64,000 nucleotides of DNA from Sphaerolaimus hirsutus. Its lineage: Eukaryota; Nematoda; Chromadorea; Monhysterida; Sphaerolaimidae. Shown here one piece after another: positions 57,501 through 64,000 of the stretch. The DNA is taken from the NCBI GenBank assembly GCA_964036195.1, contig OZ038451.1, positions 186,001 through 250,000 of the forward strand, given 5' to 3'. The position numbers and the translations under genes are program-made. The notes below the pieces were generated by a model that saw nothing but the letters and a program-made list of their open reading frames with translations, had not been told where the DNA came from and made no database searches. The number at the start of each line of letters is the position of its first letter. The stretch's first letter is position 1.

Positions 57501-60500
57501 AACCATCGATGTATTCCATTTCAGCAACATTTGTTCCTATAGGTAAAACTATTGGTGTGTCTGATAGATTGTAAAGTGTGAGATATCCATTGTTGGTTGT
57601 CACTGGCAGTATCGTGTTGTACATACTAATGCCGTTGGTTTCTGGCATTGTTGTGTTGGAACAAATTAGTTTGCACTGTGCCCAGTGCTGTGGTGAAATT
57701 TCTTTTGGCTTTTCCGGCTTTTCTAGTGGCAGTTTGGAGCTCCCTCGTGCGGGAATGTAAAGTGATTTTTTTAATTCCAAAATTGCAGAATATTTGTTCA
57801 AAAACTCTTTTTCCAGGTGTGTGAATTGGTCACGAATGTCAGGATTTTCAGGTGGTGTGACATGTGTGTCTTTTTCCAAAGCCATGGGAATCAACCACGG
57901 CAATTTCAGGTATGCCATGATATCTGTGCCTATCAATATTTCTGGCATAGCGTCAGGCAACATATTTACCAACACCACTGCAAGTACTTTTCTTGTTACA
58001 TTGTCTACTGGCGAGGTGTGCTCAAAAAATAATGGAATTTCTGCCATCGCACCTTCCGTGGTGGTTCCTGTAACCATGTACACTCTTACCGGACTCGGTT
58101 TCAAGTATTTGTCAAGATCCAATCCGCTTTTAGAGGCGATTTCGCGCAAAATGGAAATGGGTATAATTGTGCGGGTGCACCCTGTATCTAAAAGTGTCTT
58201 GCATGGTATGCCTTCTATATTCAATTGAGCGAATACTGTAGGTCCATTGGCCACTTGCACTTTTATGCATACCTTTTGTTTATCTCCTACACATGCAAAG
58301 GCGCAAACTGAATTTTCACTAGGGAAAGTCCCAAACAAATCCGGCATTTCACCAGCTTCACCATCTTCACCATTCACACTTTGTTTCACATACTCTTTAA
58401 AGCTCAAGATCGGGTTCAAACAGGTCGGCGAACAGCCCAGCGACCCTCGCATCGCCGTTGTCTGTGAATTTTCGAAATTATCATTGTGTAAAAGTGACCA
58501 AAAATGACGTTTCCACTCAAGCAAGTGACCTGGATCGCTTCCAAATAATTCAGCCACCCTATGTTTGAATTCAGTACAGTACACCTCCCAGGGCGGTGGT
58601 GGGTCATCATCCACGTTTTCGTCCTCTCCCGTTGAGGTTTCGGGTGCAATATTATCCTCCATGTTTCCAAATTTCCCAAAAGAAGTTTTTGGCAAAGCAG
58701 TTTCTGACGTGTGTGGTGGGCCTATACGTTTTACCTGCCCATATCCGTCAGATTTTTGGCTTTGCGACGCTGGATTTACCCCTGAAACTTTCCCCCCCTG
58801 TTCGAATTTTTGCCGCTGCAAAACGCGGCAATCTACAGCTCTGTGCCCAGTGTGGTTTGGCAGGGAACACCACGGTTCTTTTTGGGATTCTGCTAAAAGC
58901 TGCCTGAAATTTGCCCTCGGGTTTGTCGGTACCCGATTCGGCTGGGAGCGATCCGTTGCCCCGAACGTGCGATCGCGTTTTTCCTGTTTCACTGTGCGGA
59001 AATATTCATCAAGGCATTGGAGTAGTTGTGTGACAGATGATGTCGTATGTTTCGATTTGTTTTTGTAACTCGCTACCACATGCCTATCATATTTTGTGTC
59101 GTCAAAGCGATTCCAAATTTTGGTCAGAATCAATTTTTCAATCGCCCCCCTGTCAAAATTGACCGATTCTTTCAATTCCGTAGGCATTTTCGAGAGAAGT
59201 CACAGGTAAAATTCCACAAAGTTTTCATTCCAAAACATCGTTGCACCTTCCCATTCTACATAAGAATAGGTCTTGTCTGTTGATTTGAACACTGAAGAAA
59301 GTTCCTTCAAAACCTTTTCCTGGTCAGATAACGCTTCTGGTTTGAACAGCGTGATCAAAACTTTATGTGCGTCGCCCACTAACTTAGTGGTGAAGACTTC
59401 CAGCCAGAAATGATGCTTCAGTGACTCGTGTGGAATCGAAATGGTGGCCATCTGCACGATGCGACTCCATTCTGAAAAGCTGCGCGGGTCCAATTTTCCT
59501 GTGTATGTAGGGATTTTGTCGAAAATATGGGGCCGCACCACAAACCATGTCTCTAATAATTTCGCGTCCCCGTAATGTGTCAAATTTGCGTGCTGTTCAG
59601 TGATATTTTTCAGATCCCAAGGGTTCGATTCCCGTTCCTTTTTTGACTGATCATTTATCATTTTTGTTCCGGGAGCGTTCGGCGTCATTTTTCTATCCCC
59701 CCTGGAAAAGCGATTCAAATGCACAAAACGGCACTTCAAATCCTCAAAAGCTGCCAAAAAATCCCGCTCAGAATCTGTTACGCCCAGAGTTCCCGAAGTG
59801 TGTTCAGTAGGTCCTGGCGCGGGTTTTGATGTCACCCACACTTTCACTGGTTCCTGTACCCTTTCATCATAAATTAACCATTCCGCTTGCTGCACTGGGA
59901 ACGCTTTCTGTGTGGTTTTGAGCCGATGCAGTTGAACAAACCACGGCTCGACGGCTACTCTGGAACGTGTCAGTGGCAGAGTTGTCGCGGTCCATACGTC
60001 AGTTTTCTGAATCTGCGGGTCACTGTGTGCGTGCTGCATTTGATAACTAGTGTTGCGATACGTTCGTCCCCGCATTGGCGACAAATTCGACATTTCCGTG
60101 GCTGTGTAGCGGGCCACCGGGAGCTGAACATTACCTGGGTCGAAATGCCGCCGTGGCCTCGTTGCCCTGAGTAACTGTTCTGCCGTCCACTCTCGTACCT
60201 CAATCTCAGTTGCCTCTGGTCCTGGCAACTCGTTGCAAGGGTGCTGGCGTGTGTGACGCTGCCTTGCGTCTTCGGGACTCGACGACCGGTCGCTCATGGC
60301 GAACTTGTCAGCAGATGACAGCAGCCACAACAGCAAGAGAATGATGACAGCGCTTGTCAGCAGATGACAGCATTTGTCAGCAGATGACTGCAATCCCATA
60401 CGGCTGTACTCTCCGCTCTCCTTGGCCCGTGGAATTCGAAGCCAAGCACGTCCACCACTTTTCGGATGTTTGACCAGTGGGTAGGAGAGATTTTGGGATT

Positions 60501-62219
60501 TATCATTCATTATACGGCCGGTCTTGTGCACTCAGCAGCGATCAATTAAATAAGACAGAAAAAGGAAATAACTACACAACAACTACATATCCGACATTTT
60601 GGTTGCAGTTTGCATCGCAGCTACACATGTATTTACTAGTTTGTGTAGCGATGGACATTGATATGTCCAAATATACCCTACTTGGACACGTTAATTACCT
60701 GTTTTGTGTATATAAAAGCATACTCTTTACTATGAATTTCGTGAAAGTTTCTGATGAAATAATTTCTTATAAATACAATTTATAAGAAAAATAAACCCCC
60801 TGTTGGTATTTCGAGGAAATACGGTAAATAAACATCTTCTGCTTCTTCTGCCTTCTGGATTGTTTTGTAAAAGTTATGTGCAGTATTTTTCCATCAGCAT
60901 GTGGTAATTATTTAAGTGGGTTATCATTATTTTCCACTTGTCTAACAGATGGAATTATTCAATGAGGGGAATTTCTCAGGTGAATACTGTAGATAAGTTT
61001 GTGTACAAAAACATAAACTGAGTCATTAACCTAGATGTGGCACTGCTGTTCCAACCTTGGGCATTGAGGATGTCACTGTGATCAACAAAAGCCCATGTGC
61101 CATCATTCCTGTCAGACCAATGTTCACCTGAGAATACTCAAACAATTTATATGAATTATTGGTTCCTATTATTATTTGTCTCACAGTTGTTCACCTTTTG
61201 AACTCTCAATAAACTGCTGTCATCTGGTGTGAATAAACTAGAGGTGAATGCTAGGATTACAGAGCTAGGCATTTATTTACCCTTTATAAGCAGAGAATTG
61301 ACATAACTGCTTGGTTTGCTTTTGCATAATTTCACACCTGATGTGTGCTACACTATGTTGTTATTCCATTATTCAGTCAATATTACCTGATACCTGATTA
61401 TTTTATAACCTGGAACTGAAAGTTTTGGCATTTTCGAAATGAACCAGGACCAAATTTGATACCCAGAGCTGAGAACTGGAACCATATTTTTTGAGAAAGC
61501 GGGAATGATGTCTGAACCAAAATCTTTTGGGATTGAGAACCGAGAACTGGAACAGAAAGTTTTGAAATTGCCAACCCTAGTCGATATTTACTATGTAAGT
61601 TTTCTAGTTACATCCATTACTTTCAAGAATTTATCTCCCTTCATAAAAATGGATCATATGAGCAGCAGCTCTTGAGTAACAAAAAGCTTTCAAAAATGTA
61701 TAACTTTATGTGGTATTTGTCCTACTTCACAGTTGAATGTAAACATGGATAAAGGGGCATCACTCCAATTTGTACTATTATGTTTATGATTTTGCTGCTT
61801 TGTAATTTTGTTGCATCAGGATCAACTACAGTGTCAAATCCCAGCACCTCATCATGGCCAAAAAGTATCAACATTGTAATTAGCATGTCTGGCATCATGA
61901 TTATCATAATATAGTAGTGTGATTTCCTTTTAATATTAAATGACATTTCAGCATAGCACCAATCTCCATATGAATATGGTTCTTCATATATTTCGGATTT
62001 TGGATTCCCTATTATCCACTCTGTAAGAATGGTCTAGAATTTAAAACAACATGGAACATATTACGTGAAAAATGATTTAAACCCTGATTAACCTTGATTT
62101 GCAAGAGCGAGACTTGATATGTTCAATGTTGCATTTATTATCTTGAAGCGTGTTACATCTAATGCCCAACTGGCATAAGTTAGTGTGCAAGTGTGTTGAT
62201 CATATGGAAACATTTGCAT
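51559..62219 (-). CDS. Cys-loop channel subunit, second copy, 3' exons (gene B)
   Basis: Exons in transcript order are 62219-62093 (MQMFPYDQHTCTLTYASW), 62020-61830 (TM1, KRKSHYYIMIIMMPDMLITM), 61127-61031 (TM2, same 97 bp as gene A) and the last exon 51750-51559 (TM4). Exon lengths and phases equal those of gene A. The upstream exons are not in the window or are too diverged to see. Amino-acid changes against gene A are concentrated (e.g. NATLNISSLALANQ against NATFDISSLTHSNQ). The intron between TM2 and the TM4 exon carries the 7.6-kb gypsy element, which runs on the same (-) strand. The candidate post-TM3 exon (about 52,150-52,260) has stops in two frames. TM3 was not found, so function is uncertain. 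Confidence 0.7.
52975..53111 (-). repeat. 3' LTR of the gypsy element
   Basis: 137 bp. It is identical to the other LTR except at two positions (CTGGTCTC against CCGGTCTT in the + strand reading). No AATAAA was seen. A TATA-like GTATAATG is present on the element strand. Confidence 0.9.
53338..53930 (-). CDS. ORF3 continuation with coiled coil, frame broken
   Basis: An open frame with a heptad-like segment (KNATIEKLTLLVEQLQVK) extends upstream of its first ATG (53,877) through LQQENDDQHRTVVGF. Downstream, two other frames (53,429-53,656 and 53,187-53,534) look compositionally coding, the last being rich in His, Asn and Arg. Frame changes suggest one or more small indels or introns. The function is unknown. 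Confidence 0.35.
54016..54444 (-). CDS. ORF3, secreted-like N-terminus (possible env position)
   Basis: 142 codons between integrase and the 3' LTR. It starts with a signal-peptide-like MRVTIWLSILLGCCVIVDSA, followed by a basic and then Pro-rich stretch (PRTPSPAPPATPTYEPDP). No transmembrane anchor, fusion-peptide or furin-type site was seen. It is in the place where env-bearing gypsy elements keep their third ORF, but nothing identifies it as an envelope. A possible donor (GGAAGTAAG) lies near its end, so it could be spliced to the next frame. Confidence 0.5.
   Translation of the reverse strand: MRVTIWLSILLGCCVIVDSARKHRKSKTPCPENNTLPPRTPSPAPPATPTYEPDPTDILLVPYILIPFSPLPPAVTQSSRTPQYDDDEAPGTSQMARTSESAAQQNFEDNKGVYSQMCKVPTIFFRGVFCCERVDNGSKKTT
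54557..56479 (-). CDS. pol: Gypsy RT thumb, RNase H and integrase
   Basis: 640 codons from the first ATG. The frame is open upstream to the break near 56,550, through KYLGHQISAAGISP. The RT connection (LGKFLGKCVYYSHFIPNYS) is followed by RNase H with D94 (LETDASKVGLGAVL), E134, D161 (VITDNSG) and D203 (VADALSRNP). The integrase zinc domain is H...H (LEHAHMGIYASHGSHEKT) with CKQCCDC. The core has D389 (VVHMDTMQF), D447 (IISDQGTEF) and E483 (GMVERVNGR), with 35 residues between the last two. A GPY/F-like module follows (FSGPHTVVDL). No chromodomain was seen. All catalytic residues are intact. Confidence 0.92.
   Translation of the reverse strand: MAAMRDLPKVHTKQDLGKFLGKCVYYSHFIPNYSIIAAPLYDILKGKVLKHGCTPFEWTKNMLDAWETLKYCLVSPPVLIHPYRDGRPYILETDASKVGLGAVLSQHDDQGILHPISFISKRLTHPHKNFSAAELESLCIAWAVRRLADFVEGQKLVVITDNSGIQKILKSSAHTKLERWALYISDKIVKFIHRAGKYNCVADALSRNPVDEPKFGTNELDFPTGIIRGLAFGTVPGFHLTGKIHQSKTITQQLEVDWETLQKSDVELSEVLLQLQDNPDSIPDAAVIDGILYHRTPTKADSYAIWPPRSWQQACLEHAHMGIYASHGSHEKTMDLLCQYFAWPNMKTDVLDFCKQCCDCLQQKSHALRPAPLGKTETPQQPFDVVHMDTMQFEYGNAKSKVLVVVDAFTRYAIAFPLSSMRGETVARAVMKNIFMVYGAPRLIISDQGTEFLNSDFRALCEQFGTHHTPVLAHNPAANGMVERVNGRMREIFTFVKKQHPKTNWKELLPLVMLKYNLTMNKNLTCCPFYLIYGHLPHWNLFFVSAKNTDLGIIRSVAKSQSDRNGAKYQQYFDSKPGRDINVGDVIMIKNVSADKTLPKFSGPHTVVDLAGPNVSFQNGHLLETVPGRYCWKVQHLSPN
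56533..59187 (-). CDS. pol: Gypsy Gag C-terminus, protease and RT
   Basis: 884 codons in the same frame as the upstream gag. Residues about 20-75 are Gag-like helices. At about 106-120, WCSLPNHTGHRAVDC is a zinc knuckle in which the second Cys is replaced by Pro. The protease active site is LLDTGCTRT (about 333-340), with ILIGTDIM near 418. RT starts around 690: GLWASPITIAPKG, FRFCVDFKQVN, SYPLPRIGEIL, RLPFGTCNAGATFQRLM and the catalytic YIDDI (841-845). The frame ends at 56,533 just after KMQPE. There an A-run is one base short at the position of the conserved Lys-Cys, and the rest of RT is in another frame. The protein makes DNA from the element's RNA and cleaves the polyprotein. Confidence 0.9.
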   Translation of the reverse strand: MPTELKESVNFDRGAIEKLILTKIWNRFDDTKYDRHVVASYKNKSKHTTSSVTQLLQCLDEYFRTVKQEKRDRTFGATDRSQPNRVPTNPRANFRQLLAESQKEPWCSLPNHTGHRAVDCRVLQRQKFEQGGKVSGVNPASQSQKSDGYGQVKRIGPPHTSETALPKTSFGKFGNMEDNIAPETSTGEDENVDDDPPPPWEVYCTEFKHRVAELFGSDPGHLLEWKRHFWSLLHNDNFENSQTTAMRGSLGCSPTCLNPILSFKEYVKQSVNGEDGEAGEMPDLFGTFPSENSVCAFACVGDKQKVCIKVQVANGPTVFAQLNIEGIPCKTLLDTGCTRTIIPISILREIASKSGLDLDKYLKPSPVRVYMVTGTTTEGAMAEIPLFFEHTSPVDNVTRKVLAVVLVNMLPDAMPEILIGTDIMAYLKLPWLIPMALEKDTHVTPPENPDIRDQFTHLEKEFLNKYSAILELKKSLYIPARGSSKLPLEKPEKPKEISPQHWAQCKLICSNTTMPETNGISMYNTILPVTTNNGYLTLYNLSDTPIVLPIGTNVAEMEYIDGSSEFCPGPKFSKNLQNVGFQKAIGMFASADRTRATPAVHLPTPPDKVQCQVKSDTPTTQNDRFKFIWNNLPASNRIDLPHESLEIFKNLLCEYHDIFSCGEYDVGKTTLISHEIVTDPLHPLIKQAPRYEPPIKRDFIHKTIASMLKEGIIENSNGLWASPITIAPKGVDNFRFCVDFKQVNLVTKIDSYPLPRIGEILAEFSGRKIFSTIDIRHGYYNIPLANEDSREKTSFVCSLGQYRYTRLPFGTCNAGATFQRLMQLMLMDLNEDLARTWVRAYIDDIICCSDTIEEHLGHLRRLFSRLRWATLKMQPESATFLPAL
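59200..60297 (-). CDS. gag: Gypsy Gag, up to in-frame TGA
   Basis: I use ATG at 60,297 (MSDRSSSPEDARQ). The frame is open further back into the LTR, through a hydrophobic stretch (SAVIILLLLWLLSS). A capsid-like helical region lies around IPTYTGKLDPRSFSEWSRIV and LEVFTTKLVGDAHKVLITLF. The frame stops at TGA (59,202-59,200) after NENFVEFYL, with C as the next base. The same frame continues with Gag-like sequence (KMPTELKESVNFD) and the zinc-knuckle-like region. The stop therefore falls inside Gag rather than at a gag/pol border. Confidence 0.8.
   Translation of the reverse strand: MSDRSSSPEDARQRHTRQHPCNELPGPEATEIEVREWTAEQLLRATRPRRHFDPGNVQLPVARYTATEMSNLSPMRGRTYRNTSYQMQHAHSDPQIQKTDVWTATTLPLTRSRVAVEPWFVQLHRLKTTQKAFPVQQAEWLIYDERVQEPVKVWVTSKPAPGPTEHTSGTLGVTDSERDFLAAFEDLKCRFVHLNRFSRGDRKMTPNAPGTKMINDQSKKERESNPWDLKNITEQHANLTHYGDAKLLETWFVVRPHIFDKIPTYTGKLDPRSFSEWSRIVQMATISIPHESLKHHFWLEVFTTKLVGDAHKVLITLFKPEALSDQEKVLKELSSVFKSTDKTYSYVEWEGATMFWNENFVEFYL
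60440..60459 (-). promoter_or_regulatory. Candidate primer-binding site
   Basis: On the element strand, TGGTGGACGTGCTTGG lies two bases after the 5' LTR. It starts with TGG as expected for pairing to a tRNA CCA end. I could not name the tRNA. Confidence 0.5.
60460..60596 (-). repeat. 5' LTR of the gypsy element
   Basis: 137 bp. The open frame of gag extends back into it (to 60,531), but its boundary with the interior is set by comparison with the other LTR. Confidence 0.9.
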
Positions 62220-62339
62220 CTGAAAAGTGATTGTGTATTGTATGCCAATTTGCTGCTGCAAAATTGCATAAGGCACATATTGAATAACAAGTTGTGAATA
62301 ATCTATTATCAATAATGTTCATTTCATTGTTTGCTATAG

Positions 62340-62858
62340 GATGTAACTTTCCATTTTCCACTTTCCATTTCCATTTTCTGCTAGCAAAATTCTTCCATTT
62401 CCATTTTCTGGCAATTTTGTTTCTGTTTCTGTTTCCATTTGTTGGCTGCAAAATTTTTTTCAATTTCCGTTTCTATTTTTTTTTGGCTCATATCCAATGT
62501 TCCAGCTCAATTTTTATGCATTTTTTTTGTTTTCTGGCTTTTATGGAATTTTCTGTTTTTTTCTATTTGTTTGTTTTTCATTTTCCAGTCAAAATTTCCT
62601 GCTTTCCTACCTTTTTTCCATTTTGTGGCTTAAATTTATGTTTTCTGTATCAGCTGAACTGGTAAAACTGTATGCATTTTTTAATGCAAATTTTCCTGTT
62701 TCCAGCTAAATTCCTGCAAATTTTTGTCATGTCTAGCAAAATTTCTGTCAATTTGCATTTTCTGACAAGTGCAACAATTTTTGCCCCATTTCCATTTTTT
62801 AGCAAGTACAATTTTTTTTCCATTTCTCTCTTCAATAAATTTTTTTTTGAACCACAGT
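62340..62858. repeat. TTTCCATTTTCC-rich degenerate repeat
   Basis: T-rich text of TTCCATTTCCATTTTCTGGC type ending GAACCACAG. The same stretch is at 32,063-32,377. It resembles a worn, reversed form of the CGGAAAACGGAAA arrays of the element at 21,499-23,469. Confidence 0.6.
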
Positions 62859-64000
62859 TAGCATTCAAAAAAATCACTGATTTTTTGGAAAATATATATA
62901 AATATATCACTCCAAATTTGGAACAAAATATAAATATATATAAATCACTCAAGGTCTTAAGAAAATATAATTAAATTACTGAAAAAATAACTCTAAGCTC
63001 GAAAAAATCACAAAAAATCACTTGCGCTTTATTTCAATTTCAAGCAATATTGTGGGCTATTACAGATTTAATTTACCATTTTCAAGCACAAACATGTACT
63101 CTAAGATCCTACAGACTATTTATTATCATTTCAATAGCAGCATTTGTTTCATACAATATTTGGCAAGTGAAAATATCAAGCAAATATCACAACAGAAAAA
63201 TTCACCTACCATATTTCTCCTACCGCATTGCATTTTGCCCAGACACTATGCATGGAACTTTTTGCAATGTATAATGCCCCAGGCACTTTGAACAGGGGGC
63301 CTTATACTTGGAGAAATACGGTACAATCTCAATGACAACAACTTCAAAAAACTTTTGCACTTAACCTATAGTGGATGTTTGACTAAATGTGTGCTCAGTG
63401 CTTACAACAGTGCACGGTATGCTGAGAAAGTTTAGTGTGAATTCACTTAGTTCATGCAATCACTTAGTTTAAAAAGCTACTTTTTCAACAGTGCTAAGCT
63501 GTGAAAACTCAGGGCACATGGTATCATTTTTGGCAACATTTTGTGACATTTTTGGGACACTAATGGTGCTGGTGTCACCATGGCAACAGTTTTCCACAGT
63601 TGTTCCCCATATTTGATAACTGGTAACATTGGTGGATGTCACCAAGCATTGCCAGTTTTCAAAAGTGATGCAGTGAGTTTTCAATTACTGCAGATCATTT
63701 TTGATGACATCAAATAGGTATTTTTGATTCAATGTCATCTTTCATTTCAGAAAAGTATGTTACAAGATAGAGAGATGCTTTATACACTAAAACATGACAA
63801 TACAATTCAAAGCAGGATGACATAAATAAAAAGTAACTAAAACAGTTTACATCTTTGTCACACACAAAATGAAAACTAAGTTATTCTGATGTCACCATCT
63901 GTTATCATTTGAGTTTTCGCATTAGGTAAACACAGTGGCAAACTAGTGACTTGGCAAAACCACCCACTGAAATTCATGCCATTTGTGAAAACTGAACATC
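62859..64000. other. No supported gene
   Basis: A + strand relic of the GAAATACGGTA type is at about 63,205-63,322. The rest shows no exon, RNA gene or clear repeat. If gene B has 5' exons like gene A, they are expected beyond this end or are too diverged to see. Confidence 0.5.

Larger units (their letters stand above)
52975..60596 (-). mobile_element. Ty3/gypsy LTR retrotransposon, nearly complete
   Basis: The LTRs are 137 bp: the 3' LTR at 52,975-53,111 and the 5' LTR at 60,460-60,596 in element orientation. They differ at two positions, so the insertion is young. TTTT flanks both sides (52,971-52,974 and 60,597-60,600). The LTR ends are TGTCGG...CCGAAA on the element strand. AGTGGTGGACGTGC follows the 5' LTR and is the candidate primer-binding site. 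A purine-rich stretch (GAGAGAGTGATAA) precedes the 3' LTR. The coding order gag, protease, RT, RNase H, integrase is that of Ty3/gypsy. Three breaks or features stand out: an in-frame TGA late in gag, a one-base frameshift in RT, and an extra ORF after pol. Confidence 0.95.
52837..60826. mobile_element. CCGTATT TIR element split by gypsy insertion
   Basis: The left part is 52,837-52,974 and the right part 60,597-60,826. Joined, they correspond to 27,548-27,910 in copy 1, which gives the pre-insertion sequence of the gypsy target (GTATATTTTGGTTG). Confidence 0.85.
47570..62858. repeat. Segmental duplication, copy 2
   Basis: Collinear with 20,245-32,377. It includes the channel exons at 51,559, 61,031, 61,830 and 62,093. 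The gypsy element interrupts it at 52,975-60,596. The match ends at GAACCACAG near 62,858. Confidence 0.9.

Noticed and set aside
60430-60460. A tRNA gene or long tRNA-like segment next to the 5' LTR
   Set aside because: TTCGAA is present but the arms do not pair as a T-stem. Only the short primer-binding-site reading is kept.

Overview
The window looks like nuclear DNA of an invertebrate-type animal; I could not assign the species. Reasons: short exons joined by GT-AG introns, a nicotinic-like Cys-loop receptor gene with conventional animal exon structure, and dense animal-type transposons (hAT-like, Merlin/ISXO2-like, Ty3/gypsy, BEL/Pao, solo non-autonomous LTR units, TIR MITEs). No bacterial operons, rRNA, tRNA or CRISPR arrays were seen. 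Splice sites were chosen by eye from GT/AG signals and reading-phase agreement, and no transcript data were available.

Block 1 (1-20,044) is a compact cluster of multi-exon genes of a family I do not recognise. One member is on the + strand (2,556-3,568). Members on the - strand are at 3,848-7,866, 11,239-12,081, 14,649-18,156 and 18,444-19,841, with a further gene carrying two ubiquitin-interacting-like motifs at 12,537-14,440. Most share a short beta-rich region read as PG(D/E)xxK, a phase-2 intron, then Y(F/C)T..V..(V)(D/E)(L/F)RA(K/W). A seven-exon Merlin/ISXO2-like transposase gene (8,304-10,335) lies between them. The introns are packed with a 28-bp minisatellite, foldbacks and MITEs. 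Two coding exons, one in the transposase and one in the 11-12 kb gene, are interrupted by the same short TIR element. Removing it restores frame, so it is a candidate TE-derived intron.

A 200-base N gap (20,045-20,244) separates this from block 2. Block 2 holds two copies of a duplicated segment (about 20,245-32,377 and 47,570-62,858) carrying the 3' exons of a Cys-loop ligand-gated channel gene on the - strand. The first gene can be followed to its signal-peptide exon at 37,859. A decayed third copy lies between, at 41,720-45,130. The two long copies differ by insertions that can be dated against each other. Copy 1 carries a TIR element with a BEL/Pao pol fragment inside (21,499-23,469) and a tandem TRIM-like LTR array (29,181-32,062). 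Copy 2 carries a nearly complete 7.6-kb Ty3/gypsy element with 137-bp LTRs (52,975-60,596).

The first channel gene also contains, in its second intron, a 3.7-kb TIR element filled with two satellite arrays (33,522-37,217). From 38 to 47 kb the DNA is mostly short TIR elements with C/G-rich interiors, nested in one another. The last kilobase (63,000-64,000) shows no gene I can support.
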